Origin: Argonema antarcticum A004/B2
Lineage (GTDB): Bacteria > Cyanobacteriota > Cyanobacteriia > Cyanobacteriales > Aerosakkonemataceae
Length of the DNA stretch: 64,000 bases
Direction: 5' to 3'
Assembly: GCF_023333585.1 (NCBI RefSeq)
Contig: NZ_JAIQZN010000009.1
Location: 62,001 to 126,000 of the forward strand
The notes under the pieces were generated by a model. That model searched no databases and had not been told where the DNA came from. It worked only from the letters and a program-made list of their open reading frames with translations. The position numbers were made by a program, and so were the translations under genes. Shown here one piece after another: positions 17,065 through 26,305 of the stretch. How positions within the stretch are numbered: position 1 is the stretch's first letter; the number at the start of each line of letters is the position of its first letter.

Positions 17065-19359
17065 TTATTTTTTTGCTGGCGTTGCGGTGTTCTGATTTTG
17101 CTGTCGAATTGGAATCTTAATCACGAACTCCGTCCCCTGTTTTTCTTCGGAATTACACTCCAATTTACCGCCGTGTCTTTCCACAATAATTTGATAACTA
17201 ATTGACAAACCCAGTCCTGTACCTTTACCCACTTGTTTTGTTGTAAAGAATGGGTCAAATATTCTTTGCTTCACTTCAGATCTTATACCAGGTCCGTTGT
17301 CAGAAATCTTGATGACCGCGTAATCCCTATCTATTACTTCGGTGTGAATGCTAATCTTACTAACATTCTTTTGCATCTCTTGGGATGAACACTCTTTGTG
17401 GTAATCATCCATAGCATCGATCGCATTGCTGAGAATATTCATGAATACTTGGTTCATCGGGCCTGGATAACACTCCACTTGAGGAAGATCGCCGTATTTT
17501 TTGACAACTTCAATATTAGGCTCTCCCGCCTTAAATTTGAGGCGATTTTGCAAAATCAGCAGCGTGCTATCAATACCTTCGTGGATGTTAACAGGTTTCA
17601 TCTCTGCTTCGTCAAGGCGCGAGAAGTTCCGTAGCGACAGGACAATCTGACAAATGCGCTCAACACCCAGTTTCATTGAAGACAGTATTTTGGGTAAATC
17701 CTCAACCAGAAAATCGAGTTCAATGGCGTCCATTTTCTCTTGAATCTGCGCTCCTGGGTTAGGATAGTGTTGGTGGAATAGTTGTAGCAATTCTAACAAT
17801 TCTTGAGTGTATTGATTGACATAATTGAGATTCCCGCTGATAAAGTTTACCGGGTTATTAATTTCGTGAGCCACCCCTGCTACCAGTAATCCCAAACTGG
17901 ACATTTTTTCACTATGGACGAGTTGAGTGTGGGTGCGTTGCAATTCGTTTAAAGTTTCTTCCAGCCTAGTTGCTTGCTCTCTAGATCGAGTTTCCGATCG
18001 CCGCAATGCTTCCTCCGCCTGCTTGCGTTCGGTAATGTTCTGAGTCATGACCATGCCAGCAAAAATTTCGTCGCGATCGTTTCTCAGCGGCAAAACGTGA
18101 GTATCGTAGATATAGTCGCCCCAAGGCAATTCGCAGACAGTTGTTGTTCCAGCTAATGCTCCCCGATATATTGGCTCTATTATTTCACAGAACTCAGGGG
18201 ATAAACTCTCCCAAATTATCTTCCCTTCCAATAACTCTTTAGAAATTTCTCCTGCTCCTAAATCTGTACCTTCAACAAGGGTGTAGCGTAAGTCTCGATC
18301 GAACAGAAACACCGCCCCATTGGGTAAATTACGAGCCAGAGTGCGATATAATTCTTCGCTGTTTCGCAGTGCTTCTTCCACCTGTTTGCGTTCGGTGATG
18401 TCGGTTTGCACTCCGATGAAATGAGTCAATTTACCAGTGCTAGAGCGCACGGGAGAAATTGCCAAATCGTTCCAAAAAACGCTGCCATCTTTACGGTAAT
18501 TCTTAATCACAACCCGACATTCGCTTTGAGTACTCAAAGCTTGACGAATTTTCTCCACCGCAGCTTCTTCCGTATCATCACCCTGCAAAAATCGACAGTT
18601 ACGCCCAAGCACTTCATCCCGCGAATAGCCTGTCATCGTTTCAAAGGCAGGATTGCAATGCACAATCGGATTGTCCGGTTTGGTTGCATCAATAATCAGG
18701 ATGCCGGAACCAGCCGCTTCCATAGCTCGACTGTACAGCCTCAGCATCTCTTCTGTCTTTCTGCGATCGGTAATGTCGCGCAGGGTAACCAGATAGGCTA
18801 CTTCCCCTTCCCATTCTGTTTCCACCACCCGCATTTCTGCCACAAGTTTTTCTTGGTCTTTGCGGATAACTTCTACTTGTGTTTGGACTACATATATTCC
18901 TGCTGTATCTGTTTCTCCAACTCCAGGAATAATTTCAGTGTCCATCTCGCAAACTATCCCTTCAACTACAAGGCATCCGAAAAATTCTTTACCTAAAATT
19001 TCCGACTCGTCGCAATTGAAAAGAGATTGAGCGCATGGGTTTACAAAACAGACAATGCCTTTTTGGTTGACTATCACTATGCCATCCGCACTCTTAGCGA
19101 TCGCATTATGAAAGCGGGCTTCGCTGGCTTGTAACTCTCGCTCTAGCCTCTCCAGTTCTATTTGCATATCGTGCCGACTCCTTTCCTTAGAGCAAGAATA
19201 ATCAATCTGTCCCAAAGTAGAACCCTCTCTATCTTTATAAGTCCTATATACTCGCAAGTAACTTTCTATGGATTTTTTATATAAATAACCTTGCGATTGT
19301 TGACTTTTTGTTTTGCTTGCCATTTTTTTGTTTTGGTTGCTATGGTTTTCAGGAATCAT
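17065..19359 (-). CDS. Multi-PAS sensor histidine kinase with LOV signature
   Basis: 764 residues, no membrane segment. Domains: PAS1 (about 80-200), PAS2 (about 215-330), PAS3 (about 340-455), HisKA-type dimerisation helix with His498 in VAGVAHEINNPVNF, and an HATPase (NQVFMNILSNAIDAMDD; DNGPGI; GTGLGLSIS). PAS2 carries the flavin-binding LOV motif GRNCRFLQG with the photoactive Cys255, plus NYRKDGSVFWN and FIGVQTDIT, which hold the other FMN-contacting Asn and Gln positions. It is therefore a probable blue-light kinase. No receiver gene is adjacent, so the partner is unknown. A nearby ATG (codon 13) is an alternative start. Confidence 0.88.
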   Translation of the reverse strand: MIPENHSNQNKKMASKTKSQQSQGYLYKKSIESYLRVYRTYKDREGSTLGQIDYSCSKERSRHDMQIELERLERELQASEARFHNAIAKSADGIVIVNQKGIVCFVNPCAQSLFNCDESEILGKEFFGCLVVEGIVCEMDTEIIPGVGETDTAGIYVVQTQVEVIRKDQEKLVAEMRVVETEWEGEVAYLVTLRDITDRRKTEEMLRLYSRAMEAAGSGILIIDATKPDNPIVHCNPAFETMTGYSRDEVLGRNCRFLQGDDTEEAAVEKIRQALSTQSECRVVIKNYRKDGSVFWNDLAISPVRSSTGKLTHFIGVQTDITERKQVEEALRNSEELYRTLARNLPNGAVFLFDRDLRYTLVEGTDLGAGEISKELLEGKIIWESLSPEFCEIIEPIYRGALAGTTTVCELPWGDYIYDTHVLPLRNDRDEIFAGMVMTQNITERKQAEEALRRSETRSREQATRLEETLNELQRTHTQLVHSEKMSSLGLLVAGVAHEINNPVNFISGNLNYVNQYTQELLELLQLFHQHYPNPGAQIQEKMDAIELDFLVEDLPKILSSMKLGVERICQIVLSLRNFSRLDEAEMKPVNIHEGIDSTLLILQNRLKFKAGEPNIEVVKKYGDLPQVECYPGPMNQVFMNILSNAIDAMDDYHKECSSQEMQKNVSKISIHTEVIDRDYAVIKISDNGPGIRSEVKQRIFDPFFTTKQVGKGTGLGLSISYQIIVERHGGKLECNSEEKQGTEFVIKIPIRQQNQNTATPAKK

Positions 19360-19834
19360 TTTTTTATTCTCGGATATAAATATGCTTTATTAGCTTTAAT
19401 AAAGAATGTCTTAACGATTGGGGCAAAAAAATTAGTCTATATTTATGTATTGTAAAAATTTAATAAAATCAACATTCTAGGGGATTTAGATAAATTTGGC
19501 TCAAAAAAGTTCCATCTCCCAAAACTAAGCCCTATTACTATCTTAACTAAGGAAATGTGAAAAACTGGTGAAATTAAGCTACACAAGGCAATCCAGCCAG
19601 CCTAGAGAGTGGCTTAGGCTTAAGCGCGGGGCAAGAAAAGCGTCTGGTGCAGCCAAATAAACCCGGTTTCTCACTCCACTGCCAACTTTTCAAACACCCT
19701 TTATGCTTCCTTAAAAAACAATATTTAAATTTTACGCAAAAAGTATCATATTATACCTACATCTGGTACACCTTTTGATATACCAGATGAGGAGCAGTTA
19801 CTCTCAGAGCTTTCGACTAGCTCAGTTATCTCGA
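19360..19834. other. AT-rich spacer between CcmK and the LOV kinase
   Basis: 475 bases without a credible gene. It contains a half copy of the aaacccggtttct repeat near 19661 and a hairpin at 19760-19789. The part adjoining 19360 should hold the kinase promoter. No tRNA-like fold recognised. Confidence 0.45.
19760..19789 (-). terminator. Candidate hairpin terminator after ccmK-like gene
   Basis: Perfect 9-bp arms catctggta and taccagatg around a 12-base loop, 46 bases past the ccmK-like stop on the minus strand. No uninterrupted T-run follows, so termination is only probable. Confidence 0.35.
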
Positions 19835-20149
19835 TTACACACGAAACTGTTCTACTGCTGCTCTAAAATGGATCGGCAAAACAGTATCGATATTTTCATG
19901 GGGGCGAGCAATAACATGGTAAGAGAGCAATAGTTTCTCTTCTGTAGTGACTCGCCCTACGGACTCTACCCCAGCCGCAACAGAAGCTTGCACGTCCGAA
20001 ACATTCCCTCGCACGATGACTGTGTAGCGAGCGCTACTAACCTTCTCTATATAGACCAGTGTCACGCTGGCGGCTTTAACCATCGCATCTGCCACCGCTA
20101 GAGCGGGAGGAAGACCCTTCACTTCAACCATACCGACCGCTACGCCCAT
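19835..20149 (-). CDS. ccmK: CcmK-family carboxysome shell protein (BMC-H)
   Basis: 104 residues, one Pfam BMC domain, forming hexagonal shell tiles of the carboxysome. [20 protein letters not shown] aligns with the CcmK start, and [19 protein letters not shown] plus [14 protein letters not shown] are typical. The pore loop at residues 36-39 reads KVSS instead of the KIGS of CcmK1/K2, which should narrow or change the central pore. It stands alone, away from any ccmKLMN operon, as many extra ccmK copies do. A strong ribosome-binding site (aggagat) precedes the ATG. The exact paralogue number is not assigned. Confidence 0.9.
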   Translation of the reverse strand: MGVAVGMVEVKGLPPALAVADAMVKAASVTLVYIEKVSSARYTVIVRGNVSDVQASVAAGVESVGRVTTEEKLLLSYHVIARPHENIDTVLPIHFRAAVEQFRV

Positions 20150-20538
20150 CGTTAATCTCCTAATCTATCAAAGAGGTGACACTAATTGTAAAATCTTAGC
20201 AATGTTTACAATACATTCTTCCAAGCTTCCGATCTAGGAGGCATTTGTAAAGTATTGCAATTTTATCTAAAATCAATGCTCACACAATTTTTGATATAAA
20301 GTACGATCGATCTGTTTCGGTAGTTATAGCAACCGCCAGGGCGATTAAGCCAACTCCAACTGTTACATGAAGTCCATAATCCCTTACGGAGTAACCTCTT
20401 CCCTCTTCCCTAGCCCCTAGCCCCTAGCCCCTAGTCCCTAGCTATAACCTATTTTTGACTTAGTGTTTACCGAAGGGAACGCATCATGGCACTCGAGGAC
20501 ATTTTTAAAGGATTTTAAAGATAGTGGAGTATACCTAT
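20150..20538. other. Spacer holding a tatagc element
   Basis: 389 bases. The left part is the ccmK-like leader. The tatagc-ended repeat occupies 20325-20446. No gene seen. Confidence 0.5.
20325..20446 (+). repeat. tatagc-ended dispersed element, copy A
   Basis: Starts tatagcaaccgccagggcga and ends with cccctag-type heptamers then cctagctata. The outer tatagc and gctata are inverted. Related copies lie at 44304-44395 and 61525-61630. Confidence 0.75.
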
Positions 20539-20976
20539 TCAGAAAGAAACTTTAGCAGAACTCGTCACGCGGAGAACAGACTCTTGGTGAAAATCCTGCT
20601 TATACTTAGCGATAATTTCTTCAATTAACTGATTTTTAACGTCGCTGTTTTGGTACAGCAAAATAACTAACTTAGTTTTCTCTTTATTCAATTGGCCTTT
20701 TTTATTGAGATACTGTCCGTAGGCATCCAGCACAGTTAGCCCTTCCGGAAAGTGAGGTGTGATTACCCGCTGCAAAAACATCTGCCATTCAGCCTCGGAA
20801 ATCTTTGCCCCTCCTGGTTTTGATAAGCCAAAATACAACTCATCGCGAGTAAGGATATTGCCGCCAGAGTCGGCTGTTAGCGTTTTGGGAGATTGAACGC
20901 GAACATTTGGATGAGCGCTGGCAGGAATTAGCAAAAGTAGACCCACCAGCAAAAGACCGTTGAGACTTTTTGGCAT
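20539..20976 (-). CDS. DUF3574 protein with signal peptide
   Basis: The start is placed at the ATG before PKSLNGLLLVGLLLLIP, because a classical signal peptide begins there and the longer frame runs through a G/C-tract hairpin (21002-21031) that is not coding. 145 residues. The mature part has the DUF3574 pattern ELYFGLSKPGGAKISEAEW and VLDAYGQYLNKKG. The function of the family is unknown; it is expected in the periplasm. It lies 92 bases after the DedA gene on the same strand and may be co-transcribed. Confidence 0.8.
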   Translation of the reverse strand: MPKSLNGLLLVGLLLLIPASAHPNVRVQSPKTLTADSGGNILTRDELYFGLSKPGGAKISEAEWQMFLQRVITPHFPEGLTVLDAYGQYLNKKGQLNKEKTKLVILLYQNSDVKNQLIEEIIAKYKQDFHQESVLRVTSSAKVSF

Positions 20977-21068
20977 TTGGGAATTGGTAAAGGCGCAAAA
21001 CACCCCCCTCTCCACAGGCAAAGAGGGGGGTTGGGAGGTTAAACAATGAGGAAGGAATATCATTTTGA

Positions 21069-21716
21069 TTAGTCTGGTTGCTTCAGTTCGTTGGTGTATG
21101 ATTGTTTGACTTGACGGGACTCCAACCAGATGGGTACGAAAATCCAGGCAATTACAAGTAGTAAAGCTACTACGGCAAATTCAGCGACCCAAGCGACTAA
21201 TTTCTCTAGGGGAACGACTTGCCCTGCAAAAAATGATAAAGTTACCATCACTAATGCCCATGCGGTTGCCCCAGCAAAGTTATAAAGCATAAACTTGAGG
21301 AAGGGCATTTCTGCAATTCCGGCTAATGGGCTGGCGAATATCCGCAGCAGGGCAATGAATCGAGCGATAAAGACAGTTTTTCCCGAATTTTCGCTGAATT
21401 GCTGCTTAAGTTCTAAGAGTTTCTCTTCACGCATACGGAAGATTTTTCCTATGCTCAATAGCAACGGCCAGCCGCCATATCGGCCTATCCAATAGCCGCA
21501 GTTACCGCCGAGAAATGCGCCTGCGATCGCACTACCCAATACAATCCAGTAGTTTAGCTGACCGCTGCCTGCCAAAAACCCCCCTGCTAGAGTAATCGTT
21601 TCACCCGGCAAGGGAAGTCCCAGATTTTCTAGCAAAATTCCCAGGAATACCGCCAAGTAGCCGTATTGATGGGCAATTTCCTGGATATTCTCTACGGATA
21701 TAACTTCCAAAGACAT
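21069..21716 (-). CDS. DedA family membrane protein
   Basis: 215 residues with four or five membrane segments. The SNARE-associated/DedA region shows ENLGLPLPGETITLAGG, then GNCGYWIGRYGG and the conserved ARFIALLRIFASPLAG. DedA proteins are proposed lipid flippases (C55-P or phospholipid) that support membrane potential and envelope integrity. No truncation. The ATG at 21716 has MSLEVISVE before the first amphipathic helix. Possibly co-transcribed with the DUF3574 gene. Confidence 0.9.
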   Translation of the reverse strand: MSLEVISVENIQEIAHQYGYLAVFLGILLENLGLPLPGETITLAGGFLAGSGQLNYWIVLGSAIAGAFLGGNCGYWIGRYGGWPLLLSIGKIFRMREEKLLELKQQFSENSGKTVFIARFIALLRIFASPLAGIAEMPFLKFMLYNFAGATAWALVMVTLSFFAGQVVPLEKLVAWVAEFAVVALLLVIAWIFVPIWLESRQVKQSYTNELKQPD

Positions 21717-21788
21717 TTACACCAGCCTTTACAAAGTTTAATACTTGTTCTAATCTTGACGTAATTATGGTAATGTTGTCAACGAAGC

Positions 21789-21912
21789 TAGTCAGTTGTC
21801 AGTGGTCAGTTGTCAGTGGTCAGTTGTCAGTTGTCAGTTGTAAATCTCTTCCCCTCTTCCCCCTATCCCCCTAGCCCCTAGCCCCTAGCCCCTAGCCCCT
21901 AGCCCCTAGCCC
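21789..21912. repeat. Heptamer STRR arrays (agttgtc/agtggtc and ccctagc)
   Basis: About 52 bases of alternating agttgtc and agtggtc heptamers, then from about 21866 ccctagc heptamers to 21912. These are STRR arrays located in the spacer between DedA and the unknown pair. Confidence 0.9.
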
Positions 21913-21924
21913 CTTCTTCCGCTG

Positions 21925-22704
21925 TCAGTTGTCATTAGTGAGATTCCCCGGATTCAAAGGTACGATCGCGAGGTCGAACAGGGGCCGATCGGTCAAGCAG
22001 TGCCAATGGCAGGCGAACAGATCGGGTGATTGGACGCCTAAACTGGCGATCGCAGGTGCGGCTGGAAATGGCCAAAGTCGGTCAAAGCAGATATCTTCGC
22101 CTTGAAAACTAAATTGCACCAAGTAGGTTGCTGGTGGTGCTGCGAGTAATTGCAGTAGTCTGTGAGCTAGTTTGTAGATTCTCTGTCGCTTAGCATCGCA
22201 CAGATGTATCGGTTGAGAGTAACTCAAGCAAAGGGTAGAAGAACTAGAGCGTCTGAACTCATCAGTTGTTTGCTCGCGCAGACCGATCGCTTCACCATAG
22301 AGAGGCCCTTTCCCCGTCAGCACCACTGGTAGCCAAAAGTAACCATCTCCGATTGCGTATCCCAATTGCCTCAAGACCTGTTGCCGCAAACCCACCACAT
22401 CGCGACAAGCTTGATAGATTTCCTGATGTGGAAATGAAAAAGTAGTTGGAAGATTCAGCGTCAAAGGACACAGGAGAATTTCAGTTTCATCCTGGCTTTC
22501 CACCAAATTGCCACCGTAGAGATAGCTTGAGTATAAATTATCCAGATCGCCAGAGCTAACTACTCGCGCTACAGCACTTCTGACCGGATAAGTTGCCATA
22601 GCTTCTTTCAGAGCCCCCACCATAGCAGAGGTAGTAGGAGATGAAACAACCGCTTTGTCGATCGCATTCACCTCCGCCTCAACTACGAGCCAGACTTCAA
22701 GCAT
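21925..22704 (-). CDS. Unknown 259-residue protein, second gene of overlapping pair
   Basis: The start is set at the ATG before LEVWLVVEAEVNAI, which overlaps the upstream stop by 8 bases; the longer frame would run over the neighbour. I do not recognise the family. The N-terminal third is mixed alpha/beta (VEAEVNAIDKAVVSS), and the C-terminal half contains KRQRIYKLAHRLLQLLAAPP and a strand (YLVQFSFQGEDICFDRLWPF) reminiscent of an ATP-grasp-like end, but no catalytic motif is secure. No membrane segment. Tight coupling with the coiled-coil gene suggests a complex. Confidence 0.65.
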   Translation of the reverse strand: MLEVWLVVEAEVNAIDKAVVSSPTTSAMVGALKEAMATYPVRSAVARVVSSGDLDNLYSSYLYGGNLVESQDETEILLCPLTLNLPTTFSFPHQEIYQACRDVVGLRQQVLRQLGYAIGDGYFWLPVVLTGKGPLYGEAIGLREQTTDEFRRSSSSTLCLSYSQPIHLCDAKRQRIYKLAHRLLQLLAAPPATYLVQFSFQGEDICFDRLWPFPAAPAIASLGVQSPDLFACHWHCLTDRPLFDLAIVPLNPGNLTNDN

Positions 22705-23257
22705 TCCCGAAGCTAGGCAGACTAGCCCGACCGGAACCCAGCCTTGGGAAGCTAGGCAGATCGAGTTTGCCATCAGTGTTGCGGTTTTTCACAGCCAGAC
22801 GATAGCTTACACTTTGCAGTTCTGCGTGCAGTTGTCGGTTTTCCCGTTGTAGCTGAGCCAGTTTTTCTTTTACTGGAACTAGGCGTTCGGCAAACTTCTG
22901 GCGATAAATTTGAGGTAGTTCCTGCACCACCTGTTCCAACATCCGACTGCGGTCTGTCAATTCTTGGACAGTTTGGCGCAGGTGATAGATTTCCCCATCG
23001 CGATCGGAAATCTGCTCTTGGTAAAAGGTTACCTGCTGCTCGACTCCTTGCAGTTCTTCCCGCAGGGCAAGCATTTGAGACTGATTGCGATCGGAAACCT
23101 CTGGAGTGGGAAGGAAAGTTGTATTTCCTTTTACCAGGCGGAACAGTTCTTGGGATAACTGTTGAACCAGTTGGTCTCGCAGCTGCAACTCTTCGTGCAG
23201 GTGAGATACCTCTGATTGTAGGGCGGCTTGTTGGGTATAGGTGTCAGTTTGGCTCAC
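22697..23257 (-). CDS. Coiled-coil protein, first gene of overlapping pair
   Basis: 186 residues starting at GTG (23257) with aggag about 10 bases upstream. Residues about 10-150 are a long charged helix (LQSEVSHLHEELQLRDQLVQ; REELQGVEQQVTFYQEQI) predicted as coiled coil; the tail is basic and Gly/Ser-rich. No known family. Its stop lies inside the start of the downstream gene. It might be a structural or scaffold protein; function not assigned. Confidence 0.65.
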   Translation of the reverse strand: MSQTDTYTQQAALQSEVSHLHEELQLRDQLVQQLSQELFRLVKGNTTFLPTPEVSDRNQSQMLALREELQGVEQQVTFYQEQISDRDGEIYHLRQTVQELTDRSRMLEQVVQELPQIYRQKFAERLVPVKEKLAQLQRENRQLHAELQSVSYRLAVKNRNTDGKLDLPSFPRLGSGRASLPSFGNA

Positions 23258-23364
23258 AAAAGCTCACAACTCCTCTGCGACGATCTTGCCGGTGGTGGTG
23301 GCAACACAGGCCAATTGTGTTGCCAAATATGGCTAATTCTACCATGCCCAGAGGGAAGTAGGCA

Positions 23365-23512
23365 TTTGAGATTTTAGATTTTAGATTTCAGATTTCAAAT
23401 AAAATCTTCCCCTCTTCCCCTCTTCCCCTAGCGCCTAGCCCCTAACCCTTCTTTACTTTTGACTTTTGACTTTTGACTTTTGACTTTTGTTGCCCCTAGC
23501 CCCTTCTTCCTA
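23365..23512. repeat. Short tandem repeats before rpsF end
   Basis: gattttagattttagattt, then cccctcttcccctcttccc, then four or five ttttgac heptamers (about 23455-23488). Noncoding STRR block between the coiled-coil gene leader and the rpsF stop. Confidence 0.85.
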
Positions 23513-23836
23513 TTAGGCTTCTACTTCAGCAGGCTCTGGTTTTACTGAGGCTTCTTCCTGCTTGAGAGTCAGGTAGCGAATCACCTCATCGCTCAGACGC
23601 ATAGCCCGTTCAAAGGGAGCTACAAAGATGCCATTACCCTTGTAGTTCATCTGGATGTAGACGCCATCCCGCTGTCTTTTGATTTCGTAAGCCAGACGGT
23701 GCTTGCCACGATTCTGGATTTCAATTTCTTGGGCTCCTTGATCGCGCAGCAGAGTTTGATATTTCTCGATCGCCTGATTAACTTGCTCTTCTCCGAGATC
23801 GGGACGCAAGATAAACATTGTTTCGTAGATATTCAT
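23513..23836 (-). CDS. rpsF: 30S ribosomal protein S6
   Basis: The start is set at the ATG before [13 protein letters not shown], the universal opening of bacterial S6, preceded by aaggaga; a longer frame adds 17 unrelated residues. 107 residues. It binds 16S rRNA with S18 in the small-subunit platform. [18 protein letters not shown] and the terminal [10 protein letters not shown] are typical; the C-terminal acidic tail is usual. It is not followed by rpsR or ssb, consistent with cyanobacterial gene order. Confidence 0.95.
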   Translation of the reverse strand: MNIYETMFILRPDLGEEQVNQAIEKYQTLLRDQGAQEIEIQNRGKHRLAYEIKRQRDGVYIQMNYKGNGIFVAPFERAMRLSDEVIRYLTLKQEEASVKPEPAEVEA

Positions 23837-24050
23837 TTCAATGTTCTCCTTATGGACAATAAGGCTACTTTCAGCTCGTTTCGACATGGGGCATCGGCAA
23901 GAATGCAGTCAATGACCGATGACCTGTTGACCAATTTGGTAAACAGTCATGCAAATGAGGCTAAAGTAGCAAGGATTTTCTATTGTATCAGTAATGGGTA
24001 TTTTATAGATGAATGGCACGCTTGTTAAGCAAAACTTGCTGCCCAGATCC

Positions 24051-24071
24051 CCGACTTCTTGAAGAAGTCGG
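24051..24071 (-). terminator. Perfect hairpin after AI-2E permease gene
   Basis: ccgacttctt and its exact complement enclose a minimal loop, 24 bases past the permease stop on the minus strand. The same gacttcttgaagaagtc dyad is a known form of dispersed cyanobacterial palindrome, so it may be a repeat recruited as terminator. Confidence 0.45.
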
Positions 24072-24094
24072 TGAGCTAGATCCAGCTTCTAGCG

Positions 24095-25279
24095 TCAGCG
24101 TGGCGCTGGTGTATCGTTTCTGACGTTGGCATTTTCAGAAAGCTGTGAACCTGTAGAGGCTCTAGCTTGGGGTTCGCCGGAAGCTAGAGCCAAAGGTTCT
24201 CTGTCAAAGGGGTTGTGAAAGAAAGATCCGGTTTGAGGTGGTAGAGTCGGCTCAAACACAATTTCGGCAACGCTTTTCACCACACCGGTCATCGGAATGG
24301 CCAGAATGACCCCCAACAGTCCTCCCACTTTGGCACCTAACAGCAGAGAAACGAATATAATTACAGGCGACAAACCAGTGAGATTGCCCATAAGTCGGGG
24401 AGCTAACAAATTATCTTTCACTTGCTGAATTGCGATCGCCACCACCAACACTTGCAGCGCTTGCCACCAGTTAATAAACGCTACCACAATTACTACCGCC
24501 CCAATTCCTAAACTCGCCCCCACAAAAGGAATCACTTCCATAACGCCGATAAACACGGCAAATACTAGAAAAAAGGAAACCCGCAGCAACCAAAATGCCA
24601 GACTCAGAGTCACCGCCATAAACAAACCCAACAGCAATTGACCGGAAACAAACCGCTGGAGATTGCGTTGCAGGGATTCCGTCAACCCTGCTTGGATTGG
24701 GGCCGAGAAAATACTGGTCAGACTTCGCCAAACTCTCTCGCCATCAATGAGCATATAAAACGAGATCACGACAATTAGAATTAAGTCCAGAAACCAGTTA
24801 AACGTACCTAATACCAAGCCAAAGCCTTTGGCTGCGATCGCTTCTGCTTGAGTTTGTACTCGCGCCAACTGTTGCGAAGCTAAAGTCCGTACATCAAACG
24901 GCAAATTATGATCGAAACTCCAGATTTGAAAATTATCTAATTGCTGCTGAGCCGACTGCACCAGAGACGGTAAATTCGTCAGCAATTGTCGCCCTTGGTT
25001 AAACACTGGCGGCACCAGCGTCAGGGCAATAAATACCACCGCTATGGCTGCTACTAAATATACCAGACCTGCTGCCAAAGTGCGGGGCAAAAAGGGTTTC
25101 AGCACTTTGACAGGATAGTTGAGTAGAAATGCAATCAACCCCGCTGTCAGCAAAATACTGATCTGCTCGCCTATGTAGGCGATCGCGCACCAAGTAGCCC
25201 AACCTGCGCTTAGGATCAGCAGCCAAGTGATCAGGAACTGTTGGAAAGATGTAAATATACTTACAGGTTTCATAGACAA
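24095..25279 (-). CDS. AI-2E family (TqsA/PerM-like) transporter
   Basis: 394 residues with about eight membrane segments. The family is recognised from the N-terminal pair (AGLIAFLLNYPVKVLKPFLP) and the late block VIPFVGASLGIGAVVIVVAF followed by DNLLAPRLMGNLTGLSPVII. Members were named after autoinducer-2 export in E. coli, but in cyanobacteria the substrate is unknown; other members are Na+/H+ antiporters. The C-terminal 50 residues are polar and probably cytosolic. Two starts (MSM) are close together. Confidence 0.88.
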   Translation of the reverse strand: MSMKPVSIFTSFQQFLITWLLILSAGWATWCAIAYIGEQISILLTAGLIAFLLNYPVKVLKPFLPRTLAAGLVYLVAAIAVVFIALTLVPPVFNQGRQLLTNLPSLVQSAQQQLDNFQIWSFDHNLPFDVRTLASQQLARVQTQAEAIAAKGFGLVLGTFNWFLDLILIVVISFYMLIDGERVWRSLTSIFSAPIQAGLTESLQRNLQRFVSGQLLLGLFMAVTLSLAFWLLRVSFFLVFAVFIGVMEVIPFVGASLGIGAVVIVVAFINWWQALQVLVVAIAIQQVKDNLLAPRLMGNLTGLSPVIIFVSLLLGAKVGGLLGVILAIPMTGVVKSVAEIVFEPTLPPQTGSFFHNPFDREPLALASGEPQARASTGSQLSENANVRNDTPAPR

Positions 25280-25454
25280 ATATCACACTTGCCTGGTACA
25301 ACCGTTTTGTAAGGTGTGACCCTTACCGATGGTAAATGCCTTGTGATTGGTAGGAACATTAATTCAGTGGTCGGAAAGTTTTTCTGTTTCATTGCGCGAT
25401 CGCCAGTCTTGGTAAAATCAGAAGTTATGCGAAGAAAGCGTATGGGGCAATAAT

Positions 25455-25790
25455 ATGGCAGTTTATCAAATCAGGCTGGTAAATCCGGCTATTGGACTAG
25501 ACCGCACGATCGCAGTTCCAGACTCGGAGTATATTCTAGATATTGCTGAGGCTGCTGGTATTAGGTTACCATCTGGGTGCAAGCAAGGAGATTGTTCCGC
25601 CTGTGTCGCCAAGCTGGTCAGCGGTGAGGTAGACATGAGCGAGCAAAAGTTTCTGCGCCAGCAAGAGATAGAAGCTGGCTACACTATTACCTGTGTGGCT
25701 TACCCTTTGTCTGATTGCACTCTCCTCACTCATCAAGAACAATTTTTATATCAATCGGCCCTTTATTTTTCGTCCCATCCAGAATCTTAG
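25455..25790 (+). CDS. Plant-type [2Fe-2S] ferredoxin
   Basis: 111 residues. Cluster ligands are Cys42, Cys47, Cys50 (SGCKQGDCSACVAKL) and Cys80 (YTITCVAYP), spaced as in chloroplast-type ferredoxins (C-x4-C-x2-C-x29-C). It transfers single electrons in the cytosol, perhaps from photosystem I or to a dedicated oxygenase or reductase. The loop KQGDCSAC differs from the RAGACSTC of major PetF, so it is a specialised paralogue. The ATG at 25455 gives the normal N-terminus. Confidence 0.9.
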   Translation: MAVYQIRLVNPAIGLDRTIAVPDSEYILDIAEAAGIRLPSGCKQGDCSACVAKLVSGEVDMSEQKFLRQQEIEAGYTITCVAYPLSDCTLLTHQEQFLYQSALYFSSHPES

Positions 25791-25861
25791 AGCAATTTTA
25801 ATTATTTCGCTCATTAGTTAACCCCAAATCCCAAATCTAAAATCCCAAATCCCAAATCGAT

Positions 25862-26302
25862 ATGAGTCGGTTACTCTACGAAAAGTCGGTTGCCTACAAA
25901 GGACATCTTATCATCCCATTTGTTTTTGGGATAGTTGACGGTCAACACATTTACTCTTATCATTTACTATCTGAATTAGGAAATAAAGGTAAGTTTCAAA
26001 AGGCCAAAAATCCATCTGGCATTTATTCTAGTAGCATTAATACCATAATAGATGTCGCGAAAGAACATCTTGATGAGTATTCCGATGTTGTATATCCTCT
26101 AGATATTTTTAAGTCTAGATATACTTATCGCGACAATCTGATTATGATTTACGGAATGTCTACAAGATTTTTTTATGACCATTACCCGCCCGAAGAATTA
26201 AGAAATATTGCCGCCCCTAAATTATTCAAATCGGAAATAGATTGTATGAACTGGGTGAAACAGGGACTCGATCGGGCCGCCAACGGACAAGAAGTTCAGT
26301 AG
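25862..26302 (+). CDS. Unknown 146-residue protein
   Basis: Not recognised. The N-terminus is strand-rich (AYKGHLIIPFVFGIVDGQHI) and the middle is aromatic (YSDVVYPLDIFKSRYTYRDN), with no signal peptide or membrane segment. It starts 71 bases after the ferredoxin stop on the same strand, so co-expression is possible. Its end abuts a long heptamer array. Coding status is supported by length and codon pattern only. Confidence 0.6.
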   Translation: MSRLLYEKSVAYKGHLIIPFVFGIVDGQHIYSYHLLSELGNKGKFQKAKNPSGIYSSSINTIIDVAKEHLDEYSDVVYPLDIFKSRYTYRDNLIMIYGMSTRFFYDHYPPEELRNIAAPKLFKSEIDCMNWVKQGLDRAANGQEVQ

Positions 26303-26305
26303 GGT

